Origin: Circinella umbellata
Taxonomy: Eukaryota > Mucoromycota > Mucoromycetes > Mucorales > Lichtheimiaceae
Length of the DNA stretch: 64,000 nt
Direction: 5' to 3'
Assembly (NCBI GenBank): GCA_025093555.1
Contig: JAIWNF010000046.1
Span: forward strand, 186,001 to 250,000
Within the stretch, counting starts at the first letter, position 1. Each line of letters begins with the position of its first letter. Below the pieces are notes generated by a model, which saw only the letters and a program-made list of their open reading frames with translations, made no database searches and had not been told where the DNA came from. Both the position numbers and the translations under genes were made by a program. Of this stretch, positions 50,455 through 63,512 are shown one piece after another.

Positions 50455-52008
50455 ATGGAAGAGGACGGCATAAACTATCAAGCATTTCATTATCAAGTAT
50501 CCCGACAACACCATAATTTAGCTCCGTCACCATCTTCCGCATCATCACTACAACACCACCAAGGAGGACGAAAACCATCCCCTGTAATGATTAGCGACGA
50601 TGATGACGATTATAATTATTATCGTCACCGACATGGATCGCCATATTATTATGAGGAGAAATATCAGCGACAACAACGAAAGAGACACCAACTTGTTCCG
50701 TTGCCACCTCCAACAAAATTATCCATTGCCGACCAATTCAAGTCAACCAACAGTACAACGTCGCACAATGATTCCAGAAACGCGGGACAAAATAATGATG
50801 TAAAAGTACCACAAAGACTCTCAATTGCCGAGCAATTCATGACACAGAAAAAAAAGTCAATACAAGCAAAGACACCAACCCCACAAATAATAGAAAAAGA
50901 GGAAGATGAAGATGGAGCAAAAGAGAAAGGTGCTGGGAATTATACTAAAAACAATTCCATGATACGACGATTTTCTAGTTCTGGTTTCAGTCGACTCTTT
51001 TCTTCATTTCAAGTTGAAAATAATATTAACAGTAGTGATAGCAAAGCGTCAGAATTATCATTAGATTCAGGTAACAGAAAACAAAAAACAAAAAAGAAAA
51101 GTATGAAATTCAACATTACTTATTATAGGTTCCTTTAATTTGTTGTTATCAATAAAATCTTTTCGGAAACAGTACCAACACCGTCAGCGGATGATCGGCC
51201 ATTAGCCCAATTTGTAGACCAGGATCGCAGATATTGCGCACTTCAACAAGAGCAACAAAAGCGGAGTCCAGTCCGTCCTTATCAACCCAATAACAATTTC
51301 CGTCGGTGTCATTGCAAGTGTAACAATAATGCGGCTAAACCTAAATATCTAGATTTGATTGATGAAAGAACGAATAAAAAAAGTAGATTACAATTAGTTG
51401 AAAAAGGCGAAGAAGCTGATACAGAAAAAATAGTAATTGATTCAACAACATATCGTCGAAAATGTAAAAAACGTACTATTTGTGTTATTACAACCTTTAT
51501 AATTTTAATGGCAGGTGCGATCACTTTATTCTTGACATGGCCACGTACACCTTTATTTCGAATTGATGGCGCCACACTTTTAGAGCCACCTAAAACATCG
51601 GAAACGGATCCCTCCAGCAACAGCAACGTGGCATTTGATAGCACATGGTCTGTTAGTGTCACACTTGATAATCGGAAAAATTATATCCCGTTGCGTTTCA
51701 GCATGGAAATCGTCGTCAAGGAATCTGGCACAGTTATTGGTCGCCAGGCTACACAACAACGGCAAAATGTTATTTTATCACCTCAAACAATATCTCAAAT
51801 TAATATGCCGGTTCATATTGACTATGAAGCACGACGAGCATCAGACCCTACTTTCGCCAACTTGCGGAGAGCTTGTGTTGAAGATACTCACGAAGCTTTA
51901 CAGCTACAATTTTGGATTACTATTCATATTGTTGGGCTAGAATGGACAAACTATAAACCAAGGATTGTTGCAACCCCTGCAACAGGAGGATTTCTTTGCC
52001 CAACTTGA
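50455..52008 (+). CDS. Single-pass membrane protein with disordered N terminus and LEA-14-like ectodomain
   Basis: Two exons (50455-51070 and 51173-52008) give 483 residues. The first 300 residues are polar and probably disordered. They carry an acidic DDDDD run, His/Tyr/Gln-rich stretches and two copies of a short motif, LSIADQF (89-95) and LSIAEQF (122-128), each preceded by Pro-x-Lys/Arg-like residues. A Cys cluster (CHCKC, about 251-255) precedes a basic patch (RRKCKKR) and one transmembrane helix (about 307-327, ICVITTFIILMAGAITLFL). The C-terminal 155 residues look like a beta-sandwich of the LEA_2/NDR1-HIN1 type (WSVSVTLDNRKNYIPLRFSM, INMPVHIDYEAR). With the positive patch N-terminal to the span, that domain should face the lumen or outside. 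Fungal vacuolar-membrane proteins with this layout exist, but the function here is unknown. Confidence 0.7.
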
Positions 52009-53195
52009 AAAGGCCTATTAAAAAAAAAGATTGTCAACCCCTACAATTGTCTTAATAACCTGTTTCTGTTTCAAAAAATAGAAATAATTTCTTTTTTCTG
52101 ACAAAAATACCCGCTAATGGGGAAGAAAATATAGTATAACTGTTTATATGTGTATATAGCATACATTATGTATATGCGAGAATGTTATTTAGTGAAAATA
52201 ACGATCTATATTTTTCGTAGCGACATCTAGTACTGTCAATATACAAAAAAGGAATACAAGAATCGGATTATTTACGAATGCCTAGAGAGCCATATAATTA
52301 CCCTTGCTTTATCATAATTATAAACCATCCTGACACATTATAAATTTTATTAGATTTTCTTTGCATGAGACAAATAGTTCATTGAAAATATAATATACGT
52401 ACCTGATAGGAAAATGAAAATGACAGCTTCGAGTTATTTATAGACGCTTAATAAGCAAAAGCCTCTAACGCTGTACTGCATAAATCCGAGCATCACTCAA
52501 ACTTAAGTTATCTTAAGGTTTCTCAATTGATCTCGATCTTCATAACTATGATCCCATGTAAGCTACTCGTCAATAATTCTGCGAATCGAATTTTATGTAT
52601 AATTTCTACGAATACTAGTATGAAAAGATGTATAGAGTTTTAGTTTCTTAAAACAATTAGAAATATCAGACAGATCGACGTACGTACTTTTTACCTATTT
52701 TTTTCTTTCAGCTTACTCTACAAACGCTATTTAGTAATAGTATAACCTCATAATTGGCTTATACGTCATTATTTTCTATTGTTACATAAATTCAACACGC
52801 ATACGCATATTTTTTCACACGCAATAAGACAGCCGATTTAAAGATAAAAAATCAGATGCTTTTTTTAAATAAACAATCAATTTTAGTTTTTTTTTTTAGT
52901 GAAAGAATAATAAAAAATTTAGGATATATTTACAAAATTTTTAGAAATATAATAACAAAATTACAAAGTTAACAAGTACAGAGGCAAAAGAAGCAAACAA
53001 AAAAAAATTAAAACTTCTTAAAAAAAATTGCATTGTCCTAAATGCAAAAAAGGGAAAAGAATATATAAAAGGATATTAATATAGTAGATCTGTAAAATAA
53101 AAATAAACGTCTTGTAGGAAGTAAAAATAAAGGAAGTTAAGGAGGTAGAGAATAGAGGTGGAGAAAAAAAAAGGGGGGGGAAGAGTAAAAGGTTT
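52009..53195. other. Convergent intergenic region, no gene seen
   Basis: AT-rich sequence without a supported exon on either strand. It ends in an A/G-rich block (53000-53190) that is probably the 3' UTR of the amino-acid transporter. Confidence 0.45.
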
Positions 53196-54730
53196 TTAAG
53201 CGGCATCTTCAGCAAAATGTTGCTTAAGTAAATCAATGGCATCCCAAGAACCAAAGACACAACCAACAACACCAAGAAGCAATGCCAAAGCACAGAAGGC
53301 TAATTCATAGATAGGTCGCTTGATACCAAACAAACGCAAATGGCAAAGAATAGGGATCAAGAAGACCAAAGAACAGGTACAAAGAGCACCAATCAAACTC
53401 ATGAAAGCGTCAAAGTATGGAATGAAAATAGCAAGAATAGCCAAGATAACCATGGTAGCAGTACGAACAGCAGCACGACCCATGAAAGCAATGATTTTAC
53501 CCAATTTTTGTTCGTCAATACGACAGAAACGTTCGAATTCTAAAGCGAACGAACAAGCGTAAATTGGAATAGCCAAAATAACGTGAATGGTCATAACGAT
53601 CTTGGAAACAATTTGAGCAGCACCACCTTCGGGGAGAGAGTTGTAGATGGGGGAAACAGCATCACGACCGTAACTCCAGTAACCGGGAATAGCAGTCAAA
53701 AAGTACAAGGCTGCACAAGTACCCAAACCGGCAGTGACGGTCCACTTCCATTGGTGAGGCTTCTTAAGAGCATGTTCGACGTGAGGATAAGTGTTGTTAC
53801 CACCAAATGAAAAGGCAATGGTAGCCAAGGCAGATGGGAAACCAGTCCAAATAACACCATCGTGAATAACTTCGCGTTGAGGGTTAGCATTATGATCAAT
53901 GGGACTTTCAATAACAACAACGAATACAGCAATCATGGTGGTGAGGGCACCAATGGCAGCCAAAAAGGTGATTTCCTTCAAAGTCTTAAAAGCAAACAAA
54001 GGAACAAGTAAGGCAGCGGCAATGATAATAACCCAATATTCACGAGTAAGTGCGCCGGACTAAATAAAAAAAAATAGCAAATTTTTTTTTAGTAAATTGA
54101 AATTCCTATATATTCAGATTTTAAAATGATTTTTTATGTAGAAAGTACTTACGGTATATTGCAAAAGCGTATGCAAATTTTCAGAAGCCAAAACAAGATA
54201 AAGAGCAGGACAACCGAACAAGTTGAGTAAATGCATCAATGAAGCAAAAGCATAACCGGGCCAACCTATTATTATTTCAATTTGTTAAATTAAAAATGAT
54301 CGAAAAAGACAATAAGAAAAAAATTAAAGTTATAAAGCTTACCAAAAGCAGCTTTGCCAATTTGTTTGTAATCGTGAAGACGTTCACCAGGTTTACAGTA
54401 CAAACATTGAATCAAAATGATACCAGAGTAGATAGCCATTGACGACGCAAGAATTAAAATAAGAATACCAAGCCAGCCACCTTGAGCAAAAGCATGTGGC
54501 AAACCTAAAGTACCAGTTCCTGCGACAACACAGACAACATTGAAGTAAGCTGTAGCCCATGTGCCGCCACCATGGCCAAAGTCAACCTTTTCGGAATTTC
54601 GATCTTCTTCAATATAATCTTCAATGGCATGTTGAACCACTTCGGATTTCTCATCCTTGATTTTAAAAGAACCAGTGTCTTGCTTTGATTCTTCTTTTTG
54701 TCGTGAAAACAATGATGTTATATTATTCAT
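53196..54730 (-). CDS. AAAP-family amino-acid transporter (AVT-like)
   Basis: Predicted proton-coupled neutral amino-acid transporter, in fungi mostly vacuolar (Avt1-7). Three exons run from 54730 to 53196, with introns near 54265-54341 and 54061-54150. A cytosolic N terminus of about 60 residues (with GGGTWATAYFNVVCVVAGTG, the family's first-helix signature) is followed by LGLPHAFAQGGWLGILILIL, GWPGYAFASLMHLLNLFGCP, LFAFKTLKEITFLAAIGALT, ALATIAFSFGGNNTYPHVEH, a long loop, then WSYGRDAVSPIYNSLP and IPIYACSFALEFE. The last helices end LLKQHFAEDAA. About 11 membrane segments can be counted. The start Met MNNITSLFSRQK is preceded by an A/T-rich leader with no in-frame alternative that keeps family similarity. 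Orientation is convergent with the LEA-like gene. Confidence 0.88.
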
Positions 54731-56308
54731 GTTGAAGAATTTTTAATTAAATATAAGAAGAAAATTTAAAGTGGCCTGCACCGAAGAAAAAAAGAAAAAA
54801 GAAAAGAAAAGGGAAATAAGCAAAAGAAGACGAGAAAGAAAAAAGGATGAAATTGATTACAAGACGCTTGTAAGTCCCCTTTTTATATTCATAGCCAAAC
54901 TGATTTACTGAGAATCCGAATTTGCCTTTACATCGAGGCATTTAAGTGGTTCATCATATTTTATTTAGCGGATATTTGATCCAAATCAGCTAAACCAAAT
55001 AGCGGCGAAACCTGGAGTTTTTTACCGTCTGACCCTATTACATTGCCATAAACACTCAATATTTTAGGTCGCCGCAAACTTTTTTTATTATCTGGGGCAT
55101 ACCTGACGGTTGGTTTGTGTATTTCTGCGTTTTCGTGGGCAGAGATAAATTAAGCTATTAGATGTCAAAGCTACATATGTATATATATTTTTATGGTTCC
55201 GGCGACATTTATTGTCTACCTTTACTTTTTAATTTCTATGGTAGCAAAAAACATCCAAAAATGATATATAAGCCGACAGACGTATTTATCTTATCTCATA
55301 TTCTACCAATTTTGACAATAAAAATGTATTCTTTGAGTTGTTTTTCGCACGCTATTACGTATATTTTCCCTTGTTGGGTTATTTTCAATTATGTTTTTTT
55401 CTACCGGGAGCAGCCGAAATAGAAAATTTCTTAAACTGATTTTTTTTTACCACGGTCAACGGTGTTACATGGGATCGGGTACATTTACGATACTTTGAGA
55501 TGGGGGTTGTCATAAAAAACAATACGAAATATATATTTAGTATTTTGATACTTTATTTGTTTTACCCCACATCAAAATACAATAATATTATAAGCTGAGA
55601 AGTAGTTAAAAATTGTTTGATATTTCTTAAAGAGGTCATACTGGCGTACTTTATATTGAACGTGTGATCTCAAATTATTAAGGTTGCTACCAAAAGAAGC
55701 TTGTGGTCGACTTTAAAGGAAGTATCAATTTTTACCCCGCTCTTAGTGGACGTTACACCAAGTTATTTTTTTTTTTGCTTAATCGTATTCTGAGATCCGA
55801 AAAAGGTATATCTCATGTTTAGCGGTATTTTGAAAACATTTCTATTATCCAATACGATCTTTCCGATGTTTTTGCCAAGCGAAAGAAAACAGTAACAAGA
55901 AAAAAAATAAAAAATCCGCTTATCAAGAAAATGTTACGGCAAAACAAAAAAATTGATTACGTTTCTGTATAGTAACACAAAGGGCTTTATCTTTTTCTTG
56001 GTAAAAAAAAAAAAGATAACAAAAAGTTGTTTTTTTTATCACATTTTATGAAGTAATCTGCTAAATAGTGAACTAAATAAATAAGTTTCCCACCCTTTTT
56101 ATCCAATCACTACCGTTTGCGTAGATCATTGTTTTTTTTATCGTAAAGCATTTTGTTGGAAGGAATGTGGATATCACATTAATTAAAATATCAACCAGAA
56201 CATAATAAAGGGGTGGAGAAGGGAAGATATTCGACGTCAGATAAAATAGAACCACTTTTTTCGTTTTCTTCTATTTCTTTTTTTTAAAACAATAAAATCA
56301 AAAGATAA
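54731..56308. other. 1.6-kb divergent promoter region, AVT transporter / subtilase
   Basis: No supported exon. The open frame at 55162-55422 has no family features. The region is likely to hold both promoters. The subtilase leader is T/C-rich from 56255. Confidence 0.4.
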
Positions 56309-59300
56309 ATGCGGAGTGAGAAGTTTTATTGGCTGACGATATTAGTTTTCGTGTTACCACTTATATTAGCTAAACAATATAACGCTGATCATGATCATCC
56401 TCCACCAAAACAACGACAAAAGCAACAGCAACAACAACAACAACAACGCTTCACAGTTCAATTCCGATCTCCACCCGGAGACCAACGTTCTATAGATGAA
56501 CAGGACGCTTTTCTCAACTATTTGGAACAACATGGTAATGGCTTAAATGTAACTGTCCGATACCGGTTTCATGATGTGTTGAATGGTATGTCGATCCAAT
56601 TAAATGCGCCCTTGGTGCCTAGTAACCAAAGTAACGACGGTCTTGACAACAATTTCCGCGCAGCAAGTACAGCAGATCAAGAAAATGGAACCACTTCAGA
56701 AATCAATCCTTCCGTATTTTTAGCACAGACATTAAGTTCATGCCCTTACGTGAATCGTTATTGGCCTGGCAGAAGGTACGCCCGACCTAATGTTGAACGT
56801 TCACCTAAGCGTTTCACTAGTAGTGTTGTAGACACAGGGCTACCCAATTTACATGTAGCACATTCCATGACAACAGTTGATCGAGTTCGAGTAGAGAATG
56901 GCTTAACAGGTAAAGGAATCAAGGTCGGGATATTAGATACTGGCATAGATTATACCCATCCTGCCCTTGGTGGATGCTTTGGGGTAAGGAATATTGCCAT
57001 ATTTTTTCAAGTTATATATCGACTACTACTTGTGACGATATTATTTACGAATAAGTCTTTTGTTCTATATAATTTACACATTTTATTTACAAAAAACAGA
57101 ATGGGTGTCGCGTTGCATACGGCTATGATCTTGTTGGTGATAGCTATGGTGGTAATTCATCTCATTGTATTTTCTTTTATATAAAAAAAAGTGCATCATT
57201 AAAATTATAATAGGTTTGCCTTTATGTAACATCTTTTTTATTATATTTTGATAAAAAAAAGAAACTACTGATAAGGTCACCCCAGATAATGATCCAATGT
57301 AAGTTTTTGTTCTCTATCAATAAGTTACACGGCCGTTTATCTTTTTATTTAAACATGTAGGGACGAATTTGATGGCCATGGTACCCATGTAAGCGGTATC
57401 ATCGGAGCATATGATACTATCAAGGTATTATGAACTATATTATCTCCATTATTATCTATTGTATCAAATTTATCTATTTATACAAAAGTAACTTCTGTTT
57501 GGGTTATAGGGATTCGAAGGTGTAGCACCCAATGTTACTTTCGGCGCTTGGCGGTATGTTTATAATTTTTTTTTGGCTTAAAATAAGTATAAACGTTGTC
57601 CCACATAATATAATCATGTGATTTCTGTTTAGTAAGCTTTAATTTGTAAATATTATAGGATTTTTGGACGTAATGGGGGCACCGATGATGATATCATTTT
57701 AATGGCTGCGTAATTTTATTTAATTTTGTTTCTTTGAATGTCTCTTTATGAAGTTAAGGATTTCATCTAATGTAACAATTATATTATATTAGTGAACTGG
57801 CAGTGAAAGCAGGCATGAATATTATTAACCTATCACTTGGTGGAGGAATTGGCGCTTGGGAAGAGGTAACCATAAATTACATGTTAAAACGTTTTTTTTG
57901 GGTCCATATTTTTTCTAAAATATCTATTCTCAAAGGATCCACTCGCTGTCGCACTATCTAATATCGCAGATCAGGGGGTTTTTGTTTCTGTCGCACAAGG
58001 AAATGAAGGGCGTGATGGTAAAATAAAAAAAATATAGCACCACATTTTTGTAAAAAAAAAAAAAAAAAATGTTTAGCCGCTTAGGTTTTGAGTTTATGCG
58101 AATTAAACTTAACTTGGTTATATTTTCACAAGGTATCGAACGAACACCGTCACCTGCAGTCGGGGATCATGTTTTAGCTGTAGCATCCATGGATAATGGT
58201 AAAAAAGTCGGAAACACATTCACTATATCGTCGACAACAGACAATAATACTGCAAATATCTATGGTAAAAAAAAACAAACAAAAAGACATGCTATTTGTT
58301 TATGACAATAAGGCATTAAATATCGACTGTATATGAAAGTAAAGGGGGAAGGACCGGAGTGAGCTAGAAAAAAAGTAACTAATCTATAAAAACTATACCT
58401 AATAAATAATATATTGGATTTAGAATATACTATGTCGGACGCCAAAGATAAATTTACGACAAACCACACCATATTTCCGATCATGACCATCATTAGTGAC
58501 CAGACATCAAATGAAGCAAGCCTTGGTTGTGCTCCAATATTGAATGATTTAACCGATCATATTGTATTACTACGTCGAGGACAATGTGAATTTGGTCAAA
58601 AGGCAGTACATGTTCAAAATGCAGGTGGTATAGGATTGTTAGTATATAGTGATCCTGGGGATGATGTAGTTGAAATTGATTTAAGAAGATATACCCGTGT
58701 GAATATTCCTGTCGCCTCAATTAGTGGGGATAATGGTGCTCAAATATTTCACTTGCTAACCACAGCAACAACAGAAGCAAAAAATAATAATAAAATGACA
58801 ATTCAATTCTCCGAGCAACTTGTGAAAATCGATACAGGTGGGTTACCTTCCATGTAAGTGAATAATAATATTTCTTTTTTGAAAAAGCATGGTAAACCAA
58901 TATATGGGGTAAAAAAAAAAGCAAGTAAATTAAGATTGACTTCTGAAACAAGAATTTTTTTTTTATTGGAAAAGATTCTCTACTTGGGGACCGGACCCAG
59001 AGGTACGTAAGCAAAAAACTAAAAATGTTTCGTTTTAAATGTAATTAATATGACACCTAATCAATCATTATTATTCGGTGATATCGTATATCCTCTCGTG
59101 TAATTAGCTTCATCTTAAACCAGATATTGCAGGAATAGGAGGATCAGTGTACTCCACATACCCACAATCATTAGGTCAGTAAAAAATAGATATGCTTATT
59201 TTTGCATCATGCAAAACATGTGCTAGACAAAATAATTATCAAATATTTACATTTGAGAATATAATCCAGGTGGGTATATGCTAATGAGCGGAACAAGTAT

Positions 59301-59786
59301 GGCAGCGGTAAGTATAAATAAACAAAGCTGAAAATATTAATGATTATAATAATATTAAATGGCAAGGAAATGTCTTTTGTTAGCCATATCTTGCAGGAAC
59401 TATCGCACTATACATGCAAGCAAAAGGTCATAGGGATCGGTCGACCATTGTTTCAGCATTATTGAATACAGCTGCACCAACTTCCGCCTCCATAGATTTT
59501 CCAAATATTTTACAATCTCCAATAAAACAAGGGGCCGGCTTGGTTCAGGTAATAAAAAAAATGACCACAGTTTGTTATTTACGCAGCATCTCATAAATAA
59601 GTAATATTTTTTTTTCATCTAGATCTATGATGCCATTCATACCACAGTTCAAATTGAACCATACAAAATAGCATTAAATGATACTGCTCATTTCCAGCGC
59701 AATGTAACTCTTACTATTCAAAACTTATCTCCCAATACTGATACATTTCAACTTGCACATCTTCCTGCTACATCCATTGAAGGTAT

Positions 59787-59821
<35 letters not shown>

Positions 59822-60659
59822 TTATATATCAGAACGTAATAACACACTATATGATTTTTTTAGGCTTCAATTTACACCCAAGTGCTGTTCCTGTGACGGC
59901 ACCAAACTATAAAAATACCCATGCATCTGTAACATTTGATCAAACCAAGTTTATAATTGAAGGAAATAAAAAAGTCTCAGTTAATGTTTATTTTGATCCA
60001 CCACAAGAAAATATAACAGAGCATATGCTCTATGGTGGATATATTGAATTATCATCCAATAATTCAGCGTCATCTTCTCGGGTACCATATTTTGGATCTC
60101 TTGGGAATCAATACGACCTCCCAATTTTTGATTTTTCGGTAATACACAAACATTTAAATCACTTAATTATGCATAACTAATAATTATTATCAGCAGTAAC
60201 AAGAAAATAAATATTGATTTTATAAAAAACACATCTTCCTTTATTGTTTAGGATAAATTTCCTTTTATCGGTGACTATTATGGTAGTACCACAATGCAAA
60301 ACAGGATATACAACTTTAAAAAACGTGACAGTCTATTTTTGTATGTAAGAATTGCCAACCCCACAAGAATTTTCAAAGCAGAGTTGTTAGATGCTGCTAG
60401 TAATGTATCAGTTGGTTCACTACCTGGTATTCATGGCGTTTGGCTTCCACGTAATGACCACACAAAAGAGAATCACAAGTATGTTTATGAGTGGCGAGGT
60501 GGTATTCATGCTTCGTCATCTCCGCGACGTCAATCGAGTTATAGATCTGTATCTAGAGGTAGATATCGTATACGACTATCTGCTTTGCGCATTTTCGGTA
60601 ACCATAACGTTAAAAAAGACTGGCATGTTTGGGAATCACCCGAATTCAGTGTTCAATAA
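56309..60659 (+). CDS. Secreted subtilisin-like serine protease with PA domain
   Basis: Predicted extracellular S8 protease. About 16 short exons join in frame. A signal peptide (WLTILVFVLPLILA) is followed by a Gln run and a propeptide (RFTVQFRSPPGDQRSID...). The catalytic Asp is in KVGILDTGIDYTHP (Asp210), the His in DEFDGHGTHVSG (His260), and the Ser in MLMSGTSMAAPYLAGT after the 59270-59400 splices. The oxyanion region reads VSVAQGNEGRDG. A PA domain is inserted between His and Ser (DHIVLLRRGQCEFGQKAVHV, GIGLLVYSDP), and an Fn3-like C-terminal part follows (NVTLTIQNLSPNTDTFQLAH). This is the layout of Vpr-type and fungal secreted subtilases such as those with I9-S8-PA-Fn3 domains. Several N-x-S/T sites suit secretion. 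No triad residue is missing. Its substrates and role (nutrition or wall) cannot be judged from sequence. Confidence 0.9.
59787..59817. repeat. TA dinucleotide run in a subtilase intron
   Basis: A run of TA repeats just after the donor GTATGT at about 59782. It is intronic and probably variable in length. Confidence 0.7.
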
Positions 60660-60966
60660 TACCAAAAAACTATATAATATATAAAAATCACTATCATAAC
60701 CATTATCATGTATGCCACTTGTTCTAATTAATTTGTATGGAAACATATTATTTATAATATATTTACACTTTAAAAAAAATTGTAATAATGAAAATTGTTA
60801 TTGTAATACAAAAATAAATATCATTTAATGTTAATGTCGCAGCAAAAACATTTGGAGCAGTCGACGACGGAACCTTAAAAAAATTGCTGCGTCCCGCGAC
60901 TCACTAAGTACGCGCTTTCTATCTTTTTTTTTTTTTCTTTAGAAAAAATAACAATAATAATTAAAC
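60660..60966. promoter_or_regulatory. Short spacer with the RAE1 promoter
   Basis: Only 307 bp separate the subtilase stop from the RAE1 start, both on the plus strand. It must hold the subtilase 3' end (AATAAA at about 60813) and the RAE1 promoter. A G/C-richer patch with GTCGACGACGGAACC at about 60860-60874 and GCGTCCCGCGACTCAC at about 60888-60903 stands out against the AT background, and a T-run precedes the start. Confidence 0.45.
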
Positions 60967-62786
60967 ATGCCGATGGATCCAAAAGATTTCGAGGTGAGTA
61001 ATCAACCAATTATATCAACCATGCTTAAACGAAATAAAAAAATAAGAAACGAAATCGACCATTGAATAAGAATCCAATAAATGGAGCAAAGAAAAATAAA
61101 TAAACCGCTTTTTGTATTTTTTATTCATTTGATTTGCACAGCACTTTTCCTAGCAACACTAATTAATGTCAATAATAAAAAACCTTACCTTCAATTTTAC
61201 CTTTTGTTCTTTTTAGGTGGCACAACCACCAAGCGATGGTATTTCTTCAATGGCATTTTCAAGTCAAACTGATTTCTTGTCAGTAGCATCATGGGATAAT
61301 CAGGTAAAAATAAAATAAAAAAAGAAGCCCTGATCAAGGGGGAGCATATATCTATATATGAAACCAAGCACTCAAACATTCGAATATTTTATAGGTACGA
61401 ATATACGAAGTACAAGCTTCTGGAAATACATTACCAAAAGCAGCTTATTCACACGAAGGACCTGTATTAGACGTAAAATGGAGCAAGGTAATTGTTTTTT
61501 TTTTCAATGAGGGGTTTTACAAATATATATATAAATTAGTGAGAAAAATTAACGAAGGTTTTCGTTTTTCTTATGGGAATGTTCTTAATGAACAATATGG
61601 TGTTAAATATAGGATGGCTCAAAAATTTGTTCTGTTGGTGCAGATAAAGCAGCACGTATGTATGATGTTGCAACTGGACAAAGTACACAAATTGCTCAAC
61701 ATACAGAAGCTATTAAATGTGTACAATTTCTGGATATTGGACAACAAGTGATTGCTACAGGAAGTTATGACAAGACAATCAAATATTGGGATATGCGAAC
61801 TCCAAATCCTATCGCAACAGTTCAATTACCAGAAAGATGTTACACAATGGATTCATCTGGTCTATTAATGGTTGTTGGTACTGCCGAAAAGCATGTGTGT
61901 ATCTTTGATTTGTCCAATCCTGCTGTCATTTTCAAGGTAAATAATTATTATTATAATATTTGGATACGTGTATAACGGAATGATAATCGTGATGATGAAA
62001 CTTAAACTGATTATAAATTACGGCTGGTCTATCGTGTCTTTCCCTCTCTTAGCAAACAATGTCACCACTAAAATGGCAAACTCGAGTCGTGTCATGTTTC
62101 CCAGACAATAAGGGTTATGCTATTGGTTCAATCGAAGGTCGAGTTGGTATTCAATATGTGGATGATAAGGAACAATCGTAAGTTTATTAGAATAACATGG
62201 TGGATCTAAATGTGTCAATAAGAGTGACCCACACTGATGCGTATATATCATTTATATAGTAAAAATTTCTCTTTCAAATGTCATCGAGATGAACAAAAGA
62301 ATGTATTTTCTGTTAATGATATTTCTTTCCATCCCATCTATGGAACCTTTTCTACAGCGGGGTAAGCACTGTTTTGTTTTTCTATTTATAAAAACATTCA
62401 ATATGAGGGAATGGGTAATACTTATATTCACAATATATAATTTATAATTTAGATCGGATGGTACGGTATCATTTTGGGATAAGGATTCTAAGCAACGTTT
62501 GAAACCATTCTCAAATGTGCAGGGAACAATTCCTTGCACCACATTCAATCGTAACGGTACCATTTTCGCATATGCAGTCAGTTATGATTGGTCAAAGGTA
62601 AAGTTTTTTTCAGGTTTACATAAGATATAGATACATTATTTTATCTTATTAAAATAACTCACCCGGTGTAATTATTAGGGATATAAATTTGCAACACCAT
62701 CCACACCAACCAATAACCCTAATAAAATATATTTACATGCCGTACGCGATGAAGATGTCAAGCCTCGTGGAACCAAGAAACGATAA
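60967..62786 (+). CDS. RAE1: mRNA export factor Rae1/Gle2 (WD40)
   Basis: Rae1 is a seven-bladed WD40 protein that binds the GLEBS motif of Nup98 at the nuclear pore and aids mRNA export. Seven or eight exons are read. The first (60967-60993) encodes MPMDPKDFE, and the next starts at 61217 with [20 protein letters not shown]. Blade motifs include [135 protein letters not shown] and [17 protein letters not shown]. The C terminus ends VKPRGTKKR. The order and the typical Rae1 stretches ([12 protein letters not shown], [11 protein letters not shown]) match the family closely. Total length is about 350 residues, as expected. Confidence 0.95.
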
Positions 62787-63248
62787 ATTTCTTTTTTATA
62801 CTCTGTTTATGCGTTCGATGAATTTCCCTCTTTTTTTTTTTACCCCAGCTTTTTACACACCAAAAAATAAATAAATTAAATCGATTTGTGTGATAAACAA
62901 TTTTCGTTTTGTTCGATAATTATATTATTACTATATGAAAAAAAACGATATAAGACACTCAACAATAGTTTATATACAATAAAAACAGTTCATGTCGATT
63001 ATAGAACGTCATCTGTAGTTCGTTTGTTGAAACTATATAGTGGAGTAAAGCACTTGTATCAAAATATTTTATATTGAATTGACAATCTGTTGAATATACA
63101 ATATTGTAATAATAAGTGTTTTATTTCCAATCGCTACTAAATGATACAATTACTTTTTTTCTGTTGCCACAAACATTATATCATTTAGATTACAAATAAA
63201 AAAAAAACTTCAGAAACAAGAAAATGTTATTGTTAGTAAAGACAATAA

Positions 63249-63311
63249 CAGCACTCACCAACTATGTAGACATCAAGGCAGCCTCATGAAACCGTTAGGC
63301 CACTTGGTAAT
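63249..63311 (-). other. tRNA-like 5' half (pol III A-box) without a 3' half
   Basis: Read on the minus strand, this segment contains CAAGTGGCCTAACGGTTTCA. The 11-mer TGGCCTAACGG (63292-63302) fits the pol III A-box pattern TRGYNNANNNG. The flanking bases look like a tRNA D-arm, followed by GAGGCTGCCTTGATG where an anticodon stem could start. No T-arm or B-box (GGTTCGANNCC) follows within 100 bp, so it is not a working tRNA. It could be a tRNA fragment, a SINE head, or chance. Confidence 0.25.
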
Positions 63312-63484
63312 ATTTTTAAAAGGTAAGATACACGTATATAATGATAATAATAAGTTAACTCTTTTCAAATGCTTGGAAGGCAGATCAAACTTATAGACTA
63401 ATGACAGTATTTATAGCCTTCATTAGCTTATACCTACTCTTGTTTTCGATAAGTTTGTATATTTTTATTTTTACTTTTATTTTT

Positions 63485-63512
63485 ATTCTTAATTCTTAAT
63501 TCTTAATTCTTA
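63485..63512. repeat. Tandem heptamer ATTCTTA, four copies
   Basis: Four exact head-to-tail copies of ATTCTTA, following a TTTTTA-type run. It is a small minisatellite in intergenic DNA. Confidence 0.85.
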
